A stretch of 64,000 nucleotides of DNA, from NCBI RefSeq assembly GCF_003610775.1, contig NZ_RAQO01000007.1, forward strand, positions 124,305 through 188,304. The letters run 5' to 3'. A program made the translations under genes and the position numbers. The notes beneath the pieces were generated by a model. It saw nothing but the letters and a program-made list of their open reading frames with translations. It was not told the origin of the DNA and did no database searches. This document shows positions 1 to 8,168 of the stretch, in pieces. How positions within the stretch are numbered: the stretch's first letter is position 1; each line of letters starts with the position of its first letter. The DNA comes from Alginatibacterium sediminis. GTDB lineage: Bacteria > Pseudomonadota > Gammaproteobacteria > Enterobacterales > Celerinatantimonadaceae.

Positions 1-3
1 CAT

Positions 4-156
4 ATGTTCGATGACCTCCCACCACTGAGCCATGCTCAACAACAAGTGGCCGTAGAAAAAATTCAAGAGTTAATGGCACAAGGCATGGGTTCAGCGCAAG
101 CTATCAAAGTTGTAGCCGACCAGATACGAGAGCAAGCGGCAAACAAACCTCAATAA
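4..156 (+). CDS. yoaH: UPF0181 family protein, YoaH-like
   Basis: This is a 50-residue protein, too short for many gene finders. It reads [14 protein letters not shown], then [17 protein letters not shown], and closely follows E. coli YoaH (leader with LP-L-H-QQ, then the [16 protein letters not shown] core). It has no membrane segment or signal peptide and is predicted to be a small helical cytosolic protein. The function of the family is not established. The ATG is 3 bases from the window edge, so its ribosome binding site cannot be seen and a longer start upstream cannot be excluded, although the length fits the family. Family call is confident; function unknown. Confidence 0.8.
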   Translation: MFDDLPPLSHAQQQVAVEKIQELMAQGMGSAQAIKVVADQIREQAANKPQ

Positions 157-534
157 GCCATCTAACTCACAGTTGGCTGCTTCCTTGGCAAGGTAGTGCA
201 AACAACTGTCGACTTGAAGCAGTCATTTGAAAACCTTATGTCAGCTAATAGCATTCGCTATTGAGCTAATTTCAAGCCATAACACCATCGGCATACAATA
301 GCCTTAGGTCTGAATCGATAGCGTGCTGACAGCTAAAGAGCGCCTGTCTTTAATCAATCTTGCTAATCTATATAGCAGGTAGCACAGACCTAAAGCATGA
401 ACTCGAAAGTGTTAGCTTCGGATAAGTTGTGTTTGTGGAAATCGATGTAGACGACTCTGTTTCTTTTGAAATACTATTTGATGATTGATGGAAGCCTGCT
501 TGGCAGCGGCACAACTTAGGGAACTAAAGCACTT
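157..534. other. Intergenic gap without recognisable gene
   Basis: These 378 bases separate the YoaH-like gene from the AraC regulator. I see no open frame with a ribosome binding site, no RNA gene and no convincing terminator. It presumably carries the promoter of the downstream regulator. Confidence 0.4.
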
Positions 535-1347
535 ATGGATTATAAGACCTTTCAACCACACCCAGATCTTGAGTCGCTAATAAGTTGCTACTGGACTTTA
601 GAAATCCCTAAAACGCAGGATACTCAAAGACAACGAATAATTCCAGATGTCACCATCGAAATGGCATTCATTCTTGGAGACGATATAAAAAGATTTACCT
701 CTGAAGATAGCTTCATTATTCAGCCCAGAGCCATGGTGCTGGGTCATACCATCGCCCCTTTCTATATTGAGCCAACCGGTTACGTCTGCACATTCGCCAT
801 CCGTTTTTACCCTTATGGCTTTGCCAACTTTGTAACTGTACCTATCAAGACATTGGAAAATACCGAGACCCCCTTAGCGGTGTTGTTCGAGGAAAAAACG
901 GCTAAAAAACTAGAACAAGACATCATTCATGCGGCAAATACCAAACAAAGAATAAAGATAATCGAGTCTTTTCTTCTCAATAAGCTCAATGAACAGGCGA
1001 CGGTTAATAATATCGTCAAAACAACAATAGATACGCTATTGGCAACAAAGGGAAGCACATCGATTAGCCAGATCCTCAAAGAAGATTTATCCAAAAGAAG
1101 GCAACTTGAGAGGATGTTCATTAAACAAATTGGCGTCAGTCCGAAACAGTTAGGTAAATTGATTCGGCTTCAAAGTGCCTTAAAAGCGATGCTTAACGAA
1201 GACGAAAGCCTTACCAACATCGCTTATCAGAATGATTACTACGATCAATCGCACTTTATCAAAGATTTCAAAGAATTTACCGGAGTCAGCCCAAAAGAAT
1301 TTCTAGGGAATGAAAACATGACTCTTTCTTCTCTTTTCTATAAATGA
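535..1347 (+). CDS. AraC family transcriptional regulator with DUF6597-type N-terminal domain
   Basis: This is a 270-residue regulator. Residues 1-150 resemble the DUF6597-like sensor domain that opens many AraC proteins (Q-HP-L--LI-CYWTLE near the start, then PD---E and a G-GF--F-like segment). Residues about 165-262 form two helix-turn-helix motifs: SISQILKEDLSKRRQLERMF, then the AraC signature IAYQNDYYDQSHFIKDFKEF followed by GVSPKEF. It is cytosolic and DNA-binding. A secreted VOC-domain protein follows 86 bases downstream on the same strand and may be its target or operon partner. The ligand is unknown. Confidence 0.8.
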   Translation: MDYKTFQPHPDLESLISCYWTLEIPKTQDTQRQRIIPDVTIEMAFILGDDIKRFTSEDSFIIQPRAMVLGHTIAPFYIEPTGYVCTFAIRFYPYGFANFVTVPIKTLENTETPLAVLFEEKTAKKLEQDIIHAANTKQRIKIIESFLLNKLNEQATVNNIVKTTIDTLLATKGSTSISQILKEDLSKRRQLERMFIKQIGVSPKQLGKLIRLQSALKAMLNEDESLTNIAYQNDYYDQSHFIKDFKEFTGVSPKEFLGNENMTLSSLFYK

Positions 1348-1433
1348 ATTTAACCTGTCGCATTTTTACAATTCCTTTTTCCATTGACTATATAACCTTT
1401 CCTTAGCATTTCAATCCGTAGAAGTGAGGTTAT

Positions 1434-1931
1434 ATGAGTAAAGCCATATTGGGTATTACCGTTGCAATGTTAGCTTTTAGCTACAGTGTTTGTTACAGCG
1501 CAGACCCGGTTGAACCAGTACAACAAAAAGGCGATACAACTATGAGTCAAAGTGGAGAAGGTATGAACAGTTATATTTCTATTTTTGAAATTCCAGCATT
1601 GGATATTTCAAGAGCAATCAATTTCTATCAGGCCATTTTGGGCATCAATATAGAAAAAATGGAAATTCCGGGTATGGAAATGGGCATACTCCCTTATGAA
1701 AATCAGGCAGTTACCGGCGTTATTTTAAAACAAGAAGGTTTCCAGCCTTCGTCAAATGGCGTAACGATATACCTAAACGGGGGAGACAACCTTCAGGTCA
1801 TTCTTGATGAAGTGGTGAAAAACCACGGCGAAATCATTATTCCTAAAACAGCCCATGCTGACGAAAGTGGATTTTTTGCCATTTTCCTTGATTCAGAAGG
1901 AAACCGATTAGGCTTACATTCCCCAAATTGA
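1434..1931 (+). CDS. Exported VOC (glyoxalase/bleomycin-resistance) family protein
   Basis: The protein has 165 residues. Residues 1-23 look like a Sec signal peptide with a hydrophobic core and a cut after CYSA. The mature part holds one VOC domain (about 45-163): FEIPALDISRAINFYQAILG, a central GxE-like stretch, and a C-terminal FAIFLDSEGNRLGLHSP segment typical of the fold. Many VOC proteins of this subtype are cytosolic, so the signal sequence is notable. A second in-frame ATG (codon 37, MSQSGEG) could give a cytosolic form, but GAGGT just before the first ATG supports the long start. Substrate unknown; possibly controlled by the AraC regulator upstream. Confidence 0.75.
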   Translation: MSKAILGITVAMLAFSYSVCYSADPVEPVQQKGDTTMSQSGEGMNSYISIFEIPALDISRAINFYQAILGINIEKMEIPGMEMGILPYENQAVTGVILKQEGFQPSSNGVTIYLNGGDNLQVILDEVVKNHGEIIIPKTAHADESGFFAIFLDSEGNRLGLHSPN

Positions 1932-2147
1932 TGCATAGCCACTCTGGAAAACATTTCAGAGAGGCTCGGATAAGGTTGAACGATTCACCGCTCACGTTTC
2001 AGAAGCTGGAAGAAGTTTTCACTACAGAATTCTCATCACGCTTTCCTCTACAACTCATACTTGGTTTGAGCAGGGTTACTAGCGTTTTTGCATTGTAGAG
2101 CTGCGCAACATTTCCATTCTCAATGCGACAACGCTGCTCTTTGCTCT

Positions 2148-2627
2148 TTAGAGCTGCGTGCATTTATCACAGACACAATTAACTTCTAATTGTCGGCTTG
2201 CAAGCGTAAACCCAGCATCGGTAACATTATGGCTAATGGCTTCGACAACCGCTTTATCAATACTGACTTCGCGCACTTTTGAACACTTAATACAGATTAA
2301 AAACTGAGACGTCTCATGACTGTGATCGCAGGCGATATGTTTACAAGCAATATACTTATTAGCCAATTGCAGTTTGTGAACCAATTGCTGCTCTTCAAGA
2401 AATTCGAGTATACGATAGGCCGACATTGCTGAGATATTTTCATCATTTTGTTGCTTAAATAGATCGATAATCTCGTAAGCTGACAGCGCATGGTTTGACT
2501 TTAAAAGGCAGGCTAATAGCTTTGAACGCTTAGGTGTTAAGCGCGCTCCGTTTTCTGCGCATTTGTTCGCCACTTTATCCATGAGGGGATCGGTTAACGA
2601 ATGGGTATTTGTGTGAGTGTGTGGCAT
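2148..2627 (-). CDS. zur: Fur family transcriptional regulator, probably Zur
   Basis: This is a 159-residue metal-dependent repressor. The N-terminal winged helix carries LTPKRSKLLACLLKS and YEIIDLFKQQN, with AYRILEFLEE as the recognition helix region. The C-terminal dimerisation domain keeps the structural zinc cysteines: C112-x2-C115, and the tail CVCDKC (C151, C156). A His-rich N-terminus (HTHTNTH) is seen. AYRILEFLEEQQLVHKL and the spacing of the cysteines fit Zur better than Fur. A merC-type gene with a Zur-like operator lies 364 bases upstream on the same strand, which supports zinc sensing. Assignment to Zur rather than another Fur paralogue is inference. Confidence 0.8.
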   Translation of the reverse strand: MPHTHTNTHSLTDPLMDKVANKCAENGARLTPKRSKLLACLLKSNHALSAYEIIDLFKQQNDENISAMSAYRILEFLEEQQLVHKLQLANKYIACKHIACDHSHETSQFLICIKCSKVREVSIDKAVVEAISHNVTDAGFTLASRQLEVNCVCDKCTQL

Positions 2628-2990
2628 AGCAATGACTTACAATTCTCAATTTAGCTTGAACTTAGTTTACCAGAAAGACAAGCAATTGAGGGCGCATTAA
2701 AAGGCTCATACTATTAAAAGCCTTTGTCTCAAAGGGTTCGCCTAACGGCTCAATACAATCGCAGCCCTATGAGCAAAAAACAGATCCGGTAAACACGCTA
2801 GATGCATACACACATGTGGTGTCGATTAGCTCGTTTCGGCTGCAAAACAATCACAGTGTTATGCTCTTCCTCTGGTTTAGCCCCCTACAAAGGGGCAAGC
2901 TCACTGGCTAAGGCGCTGTTGTGACCAAGCTTAACTATTAGGCAGCCTCTAATATTTGACAGGTGATTTTCAACCATCTAATCGAGCTCC
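2628..2990. other. Gap between merC-like gene and zur
   Basis: These 363 bases separate two co-oriented genes. A short GC-rich inverted repeat (GCCCC..GGGGC near 2879-2896) lacks a T-tract, so I do not call it a terminator. No open frame with a ribosome binding site is visible. The zur promoter should lie here. Confidence 0.35.
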
Positions 2991-3380
2991 CTATTCTTTA
3001 TGGCTACATTTACAAGCACGATAGTTTTGATAATGCCCAAATGCCACCAACACACCTCCAAGCAAGGTCAAACCTTTCTCACCAAGTTCACCAAAGTAGT
3101 GTTCTCCAATAGTGACGGCTGCAATCATGAAAAGAACCCCCGTTCCACCGAGCAACAATAGCGAATTCCTTTTATGCTTCTTACAACCAAGTGTCAGGGC
3201 ATAGGCGCTGATGGGAATCACCGCGACCAGCATCCACAAATGAAAGCTCTCATTGTCTAAATAGAGGGCTAAAGAGTTAGGTACTACGACAATAAATACG
3301 GGCAGTGCGAGACAATGAACAACACACAAAATGCTTAAGCCAATAGCCGCTTTATCTGGTAGTGCGCTTGTATAGGTCAT
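2991..3380 (-). CDS. MerC domain-containing membrane protein
   Basis: The protein has 129 residues and about four membrane segments (roughly 12-30, 45-65, 72-90, 98-115). It contains the MerC hallmark near the first segment, SILCVVHCLALPV, with a cysteine pair (C18 and C22), and a Cys-rich tail RACKCSHKE. MerC proteins carry metal ions across the inner membrane. Stand-alone copies beside Zur are usually thought to serve zinc rather than mercury. No other mer genes are present. A Zur-like palindrome 37-51 bases upstream of the ATG suggests zinc-responsive repression. The ion specificity is inference. Confidence 0.8.
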   Translation of the reverse strand: MTYTSALPDKAAIGLSILCVVHCLALPVFIVVVPNSLALYLDNESFHLWMLVAVIPISAYALTLGCKKHKRNSLLLLGGTGVLFMIAAVTIGEHYFGELGEKGLTLLGGVLVAFGHYQNYRACKCSHKE

Positions 3381-3416
3381 GTTGGGTCCTTAACTAAAAT
3401 TGAATTATTTCCATAA

Positions 3417-3431
3417 TGTTATATTGTAACA
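3417..3431. promoter_or_regulatory. Zur-like operator upstream of merC
   Basis: The sequence TGTTATATTGTAACA is an imperfect palindrome matching the gammaproteobacterial Zur core (TGTTATAnTATAACA) except for one G. It lies 37 bases from the merC start codon, where it would overlap a promoter. A Zur-like gene is the next gene downstream. Confidence 0.65.
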
Positions 3432-3653
3432 TAACATACCTTGAAGTTGTCAATGGACAATTACTTTAGGAAATATATGGTAGTAACCTTTTCAATCATC
3501 ATGGGGTAGCAAGCCTTGTTTGCTGACGATTAGGCCGCGATGTTGTTGAGCTTGATGATAGTGGATGGTGGCGGTCGAATTCTTAACTATTCCAGTTTTG
3601 GTGTGTTGTATCACTGCGATAAAGCAAAGATAGCAAGACAGCCATAATAAGTA

Positions 3654-4715
3654 CTAAGTCAAAAACTGGTAGCATGTTTGATGCTCGTAAACATCGCCGT
3701 ATTTCAAAATCATGTTAGTGCCCCACTCAACATGATTAGGACCATCAGGAAGAAATTGTGGTTCCAGAGCAATCCCATCATAGTTTTGGTATTCTTTTGA
3801 CGCACCAGGTGTGCCAGCTAGAACATTACCTGAGTAAAACTGAATCGAAGGCATGCTTGTTACAATATGCATTTGTACATCATCTTCAGGTGAGCTCAAT
3901 GTCGCAGCCACCGCCGGATTAATCTCCGGCTGTCCTGATAAAACAAAAGCATGGTCATAGCCTCCTGCAGTTTTCTGATCATCATCATTAAGGAAATCGG
4001 CCGCTATTAATTTTTTAGTATTAAAGTCAAAACTAGTACCGAGGGTAGAGCGTACTTCACCCGTAGGAATGAGGTCATCCCTAGTTGGCAGATAGTGTGA
4101 GGCATTTATTTTTAACCTGTGGTTAAGGCTTTTTGCAGTCGAATTTTCACCCGCCAAATTAAAATAAGCATGGTTTGTTAGGCTCAATGGGGTGGATTCA
4201 TCCGATGTTGCTCTATACTCAATTTTTATCTCATTGCTCTCGGTTAGAGTGTAACAAACCTGTACATTAAGATTACCTGGATATCCCTCGTCACCGGCAA
4301 CGGAAAGCAAACTAAATAGAATGCTTGAAGCACTATGCGAGTCGATTTCCCACCTCCGTTTGTCGAATCCAATAAATCCTCCATGTAGGGAATTTGCGGA
4401 TTCGTTCGTACCAACATGATGCATACTCCCATTAAGATAAAACTGGCCTTTATCAATTCGATTGGCGTATCGGCCAATGATAGAACCAAAATATGCGCTT
4501 TGTTTTTTATGCTCTTCCATATTCGGAGAGCGTAACAATATTTCTCTAGGAATATTCTCAATCAATAATCGACAGCTCAGCCACGTTGCCCCAATATCCA
4601 TGAACGAAGCAGTCATACCGTTGCTATTACTGAGGTGGACAATCTTAGCTATTTTCCCATCAATCGCGGGCGTTTTTGTCATTGCCTCTTCTAATATTGA
4701 AAGACTATCTAGCAT
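3654..4715 (-). CDS. galM: Aldose 1-epimerase (galactose mutarotase)
   Basis: The 353-residue length is normal for GalM. It interconverts alpha and beta anomers of aldoses in the cytosol. Family signatures seen are GSIIGRYANRI and the substrate-ring residues in NSLHGG, the catalytic histidine in LTNHAYFNLAG, YDHAFVL, and the catalytic glutamate in ALEPQFLPDGPNH near the C-terminus. The start at 4715 has an AGGA six bases upstream. It lies 166 bases downstream of the XylR-like regulator on the same strand, at the end of the sugar-uptake cluster, which suggests it readies the imported sugar. Which sugar it acts on in this organism is inference. Confidence 0.88.
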   Translation of the reverse strand: MLDSLSILEEAMTKTPAIDGKIAKIVHLSNSNGMTASFMDIGATWLSCRLLIENIPREILLRSPNMEEHKKQSAYFGSIIGRYANRIDKGQFYLNGSMHHVGTNESANSLHGGFIGFDKRRWEIDSHSASSILFSLLSVAGDEGYPGNLNVQVCYTLTESNEIKIEYRATSDESTPLSLTNHAYFNLAGENSTAKSLNHRLKINASHYLPTRDDLIPTGEVRSTLGTSFDFNTKKLIAADFLNDDDQKTAGGYDHAFVLSGQPEINPAVAATLSSPEDDVQMHIVTSMPSIQFYSGNVLAGTPGASKEYQNYDGIALEPQFLPDGPNHVEWGTNMILKYGDVYEHQTCYQFLT

Positions 4716-4881
4716 ATATATCCTATTTGACCCTCATGGAGTCTTATTGTCTTACTACAAATAGTTGCAGGGCTTCATTGCAAACACACAAAACTATCAC
4801 TATAGAGTTAATATAAAAAAGTAAGGCCAAGCGTTTCCAATTCATATATCAGTCACATGAATAAATACACTTTTCAAAAGA

Positions 4882-6108
4882 CTACTCGCTTTCTTCGAAA
4901 TCGTTTTTGGCACTTTTATATTCTGTTGGAGTAAGACTGAACTCTTTCTTGAACAAACTATAGAAATAGTGGGCTGATGGATACCCTGCTTTCCTAGCAA
5001 TCTCATCAATACTCATTTCATCTTTTTCTAGTAAAAGCTGCACTGCAAAATCTAATTTCAAACGATATATTTCTGTGTGAATCGAGTGCCCTACACTTTC
5101 TTTAAACTTTGACTCTAACCGCGTTCTAGAGTATTTTTGAGATTCTACTACTTGTTGAACTTTAATTCCCTTATTGAAGTTTTTACGAATAAAATATAAT
5201 GCTCGAAGAACCATAGGTTCGACAACTAAATGCAAATCCGTACTAGAGCCTTCAACAATTAACTCTGGACTAGCAAACATCATTTTTTCGGGTTTTTCCC
5301 CAGCTACATAGGTTTTTAGTTGACGGCCTACTAGCTGACCTAACTGATAGAAATTAGGATCAACAACTGAAAGCGTAGTTGAATTGAAGTAGTCCGTAGG
5401 TCTCATGTCACCGATGCTTACTATGGAGATCTCATCCGGAACAGCTATTTGCTGTTCTTCACATACACTAACAAGTGTTCGAGCTCGAGCATCACTGGTT
5501 ACAATTATACCGCAAGGCTTAACTAAGCCATGAATCCAATGCGCAAGGTTATGGTACTCCTTTATCCAAGAAGAAAAACTGGCCTGATTACCTTGATATA
5601 GAATAGGTAATCTATTCTTTTTAGATTGTAAATCCAAATAAGTTTGGGTTCTTGTTTTTTGCCATGGATTGCTATCATCATCAAATAGGCTATAAAATCC
5701 AATTTGTTCTAGTCCCTTTGCATTTAAAAAGTCATGCGCTAAGGTAATCATTTTCTCGTTATCTAAACAAACTATTGGATGCTTATATTCGGCCATTTTT
5801 TGATCAGTCCCGCTAAGTATTCCCACTACCGGGATATTCAACGGTTCTAATAGTTTTTTTGTATGCTCATGGCTATAGTCTGCGATAATACCGTCAAACC
5901 AGAGTTCGATATCATCTGTTTTTTTATGGCGCAGTTCCTGACTAAGTACTATCGACCAATTTATACCATTGCTTTCAACAAAGTCACTGATACCTCGCAT
6001 CACTTCTGAATGGGCCGCCAATTTAGGATTTAATAGTATTGCGATTCTCAGCGGTCGGTCTAAAAGCCGCTGAGTATCAATTTCAAAATATCTCGATTTG
6101 GGATTCAC
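4882..6108 (-). CDS. XylR-like AraC-family sugar regulator with periplasmic-binding-like sensor
   Basis: This is a 408-residue regulator with the XylR architecture. Residues about 15-280 form a LacI/ribose-binding-like sensor (PLRIAILLNP at the start, then PVVGILSGT and VPDEISIVSIGD). Residues about 300-400 form an AraC DNA-binding domain (FIRKNFNKGIKVQQVV, then SIDEIARKAGYPSAHYFYSLFKKEF and TPTEYK). It starts with GTG inside the stop of yjfF (TAGTG), so it is translationally coupled to the transporter and probably senses the imported sugar. No xylose isomerase or kinase is nearby, so the effector need not be xylose; arabinose or a furanose is possible. Confidence 0.8.
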   Translation of the reverse strand: MNPKSRYFEIDTQRLLDRPLRIAILLNPKLAAHSEVMRGISDFVESNGINWSIVLSQELRHKKTDDIELWFDGIIADYSHEHTKKLLEPLNIPVVGILSGTDQKMAEYKHPIVCLDNEKMITLAHDFLNAKGLEQIGFYSLFDDDSNPWQKTRTQTYLDLQSKKNRLPILYQGNQASFSSWIKEYHNLAHWIHGLVKPCGIIVTSDARARTLVSVCEEQQIAVPDEISIVSIGDMRPTDYFNSTTLSVVDPNFYQLGQLVGRQLKTYVAGEKPEKMMFASPELIVEGSSTDLHLVVEPMVLRALYFIRKNFNKGIKVQQVVESQKYSRTRLESKFKESVGHSIHTEIYRLKLDFAVQLLLEKDEMSIDEIARKAGYPSAHYFYSLFKKEFSLTPTEYKSAKNDFEESE

Positions 6109-7124
6109 TAATACCTCGTTGTATCAGCTTTAGTATCGCCTATAACTCTTCCCTTCATATTTTTAAAATAGACCAATATATGACCTGAAGAAATCAACCG
6201 TTGCATTGCAATAAAGACAAATAGAAGTAGTCCGATAAATATCTTGGTCCACCAGCTATTCAAGGTCCCATCAAAACTGATAATCGTTTGTATAACTCCC
6301 TGTATCAAAACACCAAATACCGTTCCAACAACAAAACCAACACCACCAGTTAGCAACGTTCCTCCGATAACTACAGATGCAATTGCGTCCAGCTCAAGCC
6401 CCATCGCAGCCAATGAGTATCCACTAAATGTGTAAAAGGAAAATACAATTCCACTTAGAGCCGCCAAAAAGCTATTAAAAGCATAGGTATTTATGATCGT
6501 TCGTGAAACCGGTACACCAAGCAAACGAGCCGAGCTTTCATTACCGCCAACGGCATATACATTCCGGCCAAATCTCGTGTAATGAGCTAAGAAAACAGCA
6601 ATAATTAGCACAATTAACATGATTACAGTACTAGCGGTTAGATTGCCACCACCAATAACCGGTATAGAGAAGTCGGCTATTTCGTCATAGAACGGGTGTG
6701 TTATTGGAATTGACTCAATACTGATAACAAACGATAAGCCTCGTAGGAAAAACATTCCAGCTAATGTAACAATAAATGGAGGTAGCTTGTAACGTTCAAT
6801 CAATATCCCCATGAATGTGCCAAACATCCAAGCTGAAATCAGAACAATAGTGAAAGCAAGAATCGGATGAAATTGATAATGCTCAATCAGAACAGCAACA
6901 GAGACCCCTACACAAGCGATCATCGATCCTACAGATAAATCAATTCCACCGGAAAGTATTACAAATGTCATTCCGATAGCTGTAATAACAAGGAACGCAT
7001 TATCAGTAAATAGATTTGTAAAAACTCGCATACTGAAGAAGTTGTCAAATTGCAGTGCCCCCCAAAGATAAAGAGAAACAAATACGATAATTGTTGCAAT
7101 CAACGGTAGATATCTAGTTTTCAT
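6108..7124 (-). CDS. yjfF: Sugar ABC transporter permease, YjfF-like
   Basis: The permease has 338 residues and about 8-10 membrane segments in the inner membrane. It belongs to the BPD_transp_2 family, seen in ILSGGIDLSVGSMIACVGVSVAV, GGNESSARLLGVPVSRT (the EAA-like coupling loop), and AIASVVIGGTLLTGGVGFVVG. It resembles E. coli YjfF, the second permease of the galactofuranose importer YtfQRT-YjfF. It overlaps the preceding permease by one base and the following regulator by one base, so the four-gene import operon is tightly coupled. Substrate is inferred from the family. Confidence 0.85.
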   Translation of the reverse strand: MKTRYLPLIATIIVFVSLYLWGALQFDNFFSMRVFTNLFTDNAFLVITAIGMTFVILSGGIDLSVGSMIACVGVSVAVLIEHYQFHPILAFTIVLISAWMFGTFMGILIERYKLPPFIVTLAGMFFLRGLSFVISIESIPITHPFYDEIADFSIPVIGGGNLTASTVIMLIVLIIAVFLAHYTRFGRNVYAVGGNESSARLLGVPVSRTIINTYAFNSFLAALSGIVFSFYTFSGYSLAAMGLELDAIASVVIGGTLLTGGVGFVVGTVFGVLIQGVIQTIISFDGTLNSWWTKIFIGLLLFVFIAMQRLISSGHILVYFKNMKGRVIGDTKADTTRY

Positions 7125-8167
7125 TAAATAATCTCCTTCGTCTTATTTGTTCTCAGGCGATTTAACTCACCTCGAAATTGTGGGGACATTATTAGCATCA
7201 CCAAAATAACCACAGCAGCTTTAACAATGTGTGTAAATTGCACAGGAAGCCCATTTGTTAAAATAGTGGTCGTCATAGTCTGCAGGATAAGTACGCCAAT
7301 CAAAGTTGGTCCGATGTAGTATCGACCACCAGTTAACGCTGTACCTCCCACGACCACTGCTAAGATTGCATCTAGTTCAGACCATAGCCCTGCATTGTTC
7401 GCATCAGCACCTTGAATGTCACTGGTTAGAATCATTCCTGCAAGACCAGCACATAATCCGCTGAACATATAAACCAAAATTTTAATCTGGGGCTCTCGAA
7501 TGCCAGCAAAATAGCTGGCTGTTGGATTGGCGCCAATAGACGCAATAAATAATCCAAGAGCTGTTTTTCTCAGCACCAAAAACGTTACGCCATAGGTCAG
7601 TACTACTAAGACAATAGAAAACGGGATACCAAATAGAGTTCCTCCACCGATAAACTCGAAACCAACATGGTCAAAAGTTAGGATTTGTCCCCCTGTTATT
7701 AGTTGAGCAATGCCGCGACCTGCAACCATCAAAATCAAGGTTGCAATAATGGGTTGAATACCCAATATACTAACCAGAATTCCATTCCATAAACCCGCAA
7801 TTAGGGCAACACCAATACCAGCTAGAATAATTAGTGGTGTAGATGTAACAATTTCATTTTGTATTAGGTATGCGCAGACAGCACCCGAAATCGCTATCAC
7901 AGCTCCAACAGAAAGATCGATACCTCCTGTAGCGATAACTAGCGTCATACCAAGAGCGAGTAAAGCGATTGGTGCGGCACGATTCAATATGTCAATCACA
8001 CTCCCGAATAATCGACCTTGTTTAATTTCTATTGCGAAAAACGAAGGATCATTAATCAGATTGAAAGCTAGTAAAAGTAGCAATACAAAGATTGGCCAGA
8101 ACAAACGGCTTTGCATGATTTCCTTCAACACAATTGTTTTTTCCTTCCTATCACTTATTGTCAGCAT
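7124..8167 (-). CDS. ytfT: Sugar ABC transporter permease, YtfT-like
   Basis: This 347-residue inner-membrane permease of the BPD_transp_2 family shows ATGGIDLSVGAVIAISGAV, SIGANPTASYFAGI (coupling loop) and LDAILAVVVGGTALTGGRYYIG. I place the start at the ATG at 8167, one base after the ATPase stop. The longer frame begins with a TTG at 8191 inside the ATPase gene and adds only eight residues. It pairs with the YjfF-like permease to form the channel of the importer. The two permeases are clearly paralogous. Confidence 0.85.
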   Translation of the reverse strand: MLTISDRKEKTIVLKEIMQSRLFWPIFVLLLLLAFNLINDPSFFAIEIKQGRLFGSVIDILNRAAPIALLALGMTLVIATGGIDLSVGAVIAISGAVCAYLIQNEIVTSTPLIILAGIGVALIAGLWNGILVSILGIQPIIATLILMVAGRGIAQLITGGQILTFDHVGFEFIGGGTLFGIPFSIVLVVLTYGVTFLVLRKTALGLFIASIGANPTASYFAGIREPQIKILVYMFSGLCAGLAGMILTSDIQGADANNAGLWSELDAILAVVVGGTALTGGRYYIGPTLIGVLILQTMTTTILTNGLPVQFTHIVKAAVVILVMLIMSPQFRGELNRLRTNKTKEII

Positions 8168-8168
8168 T

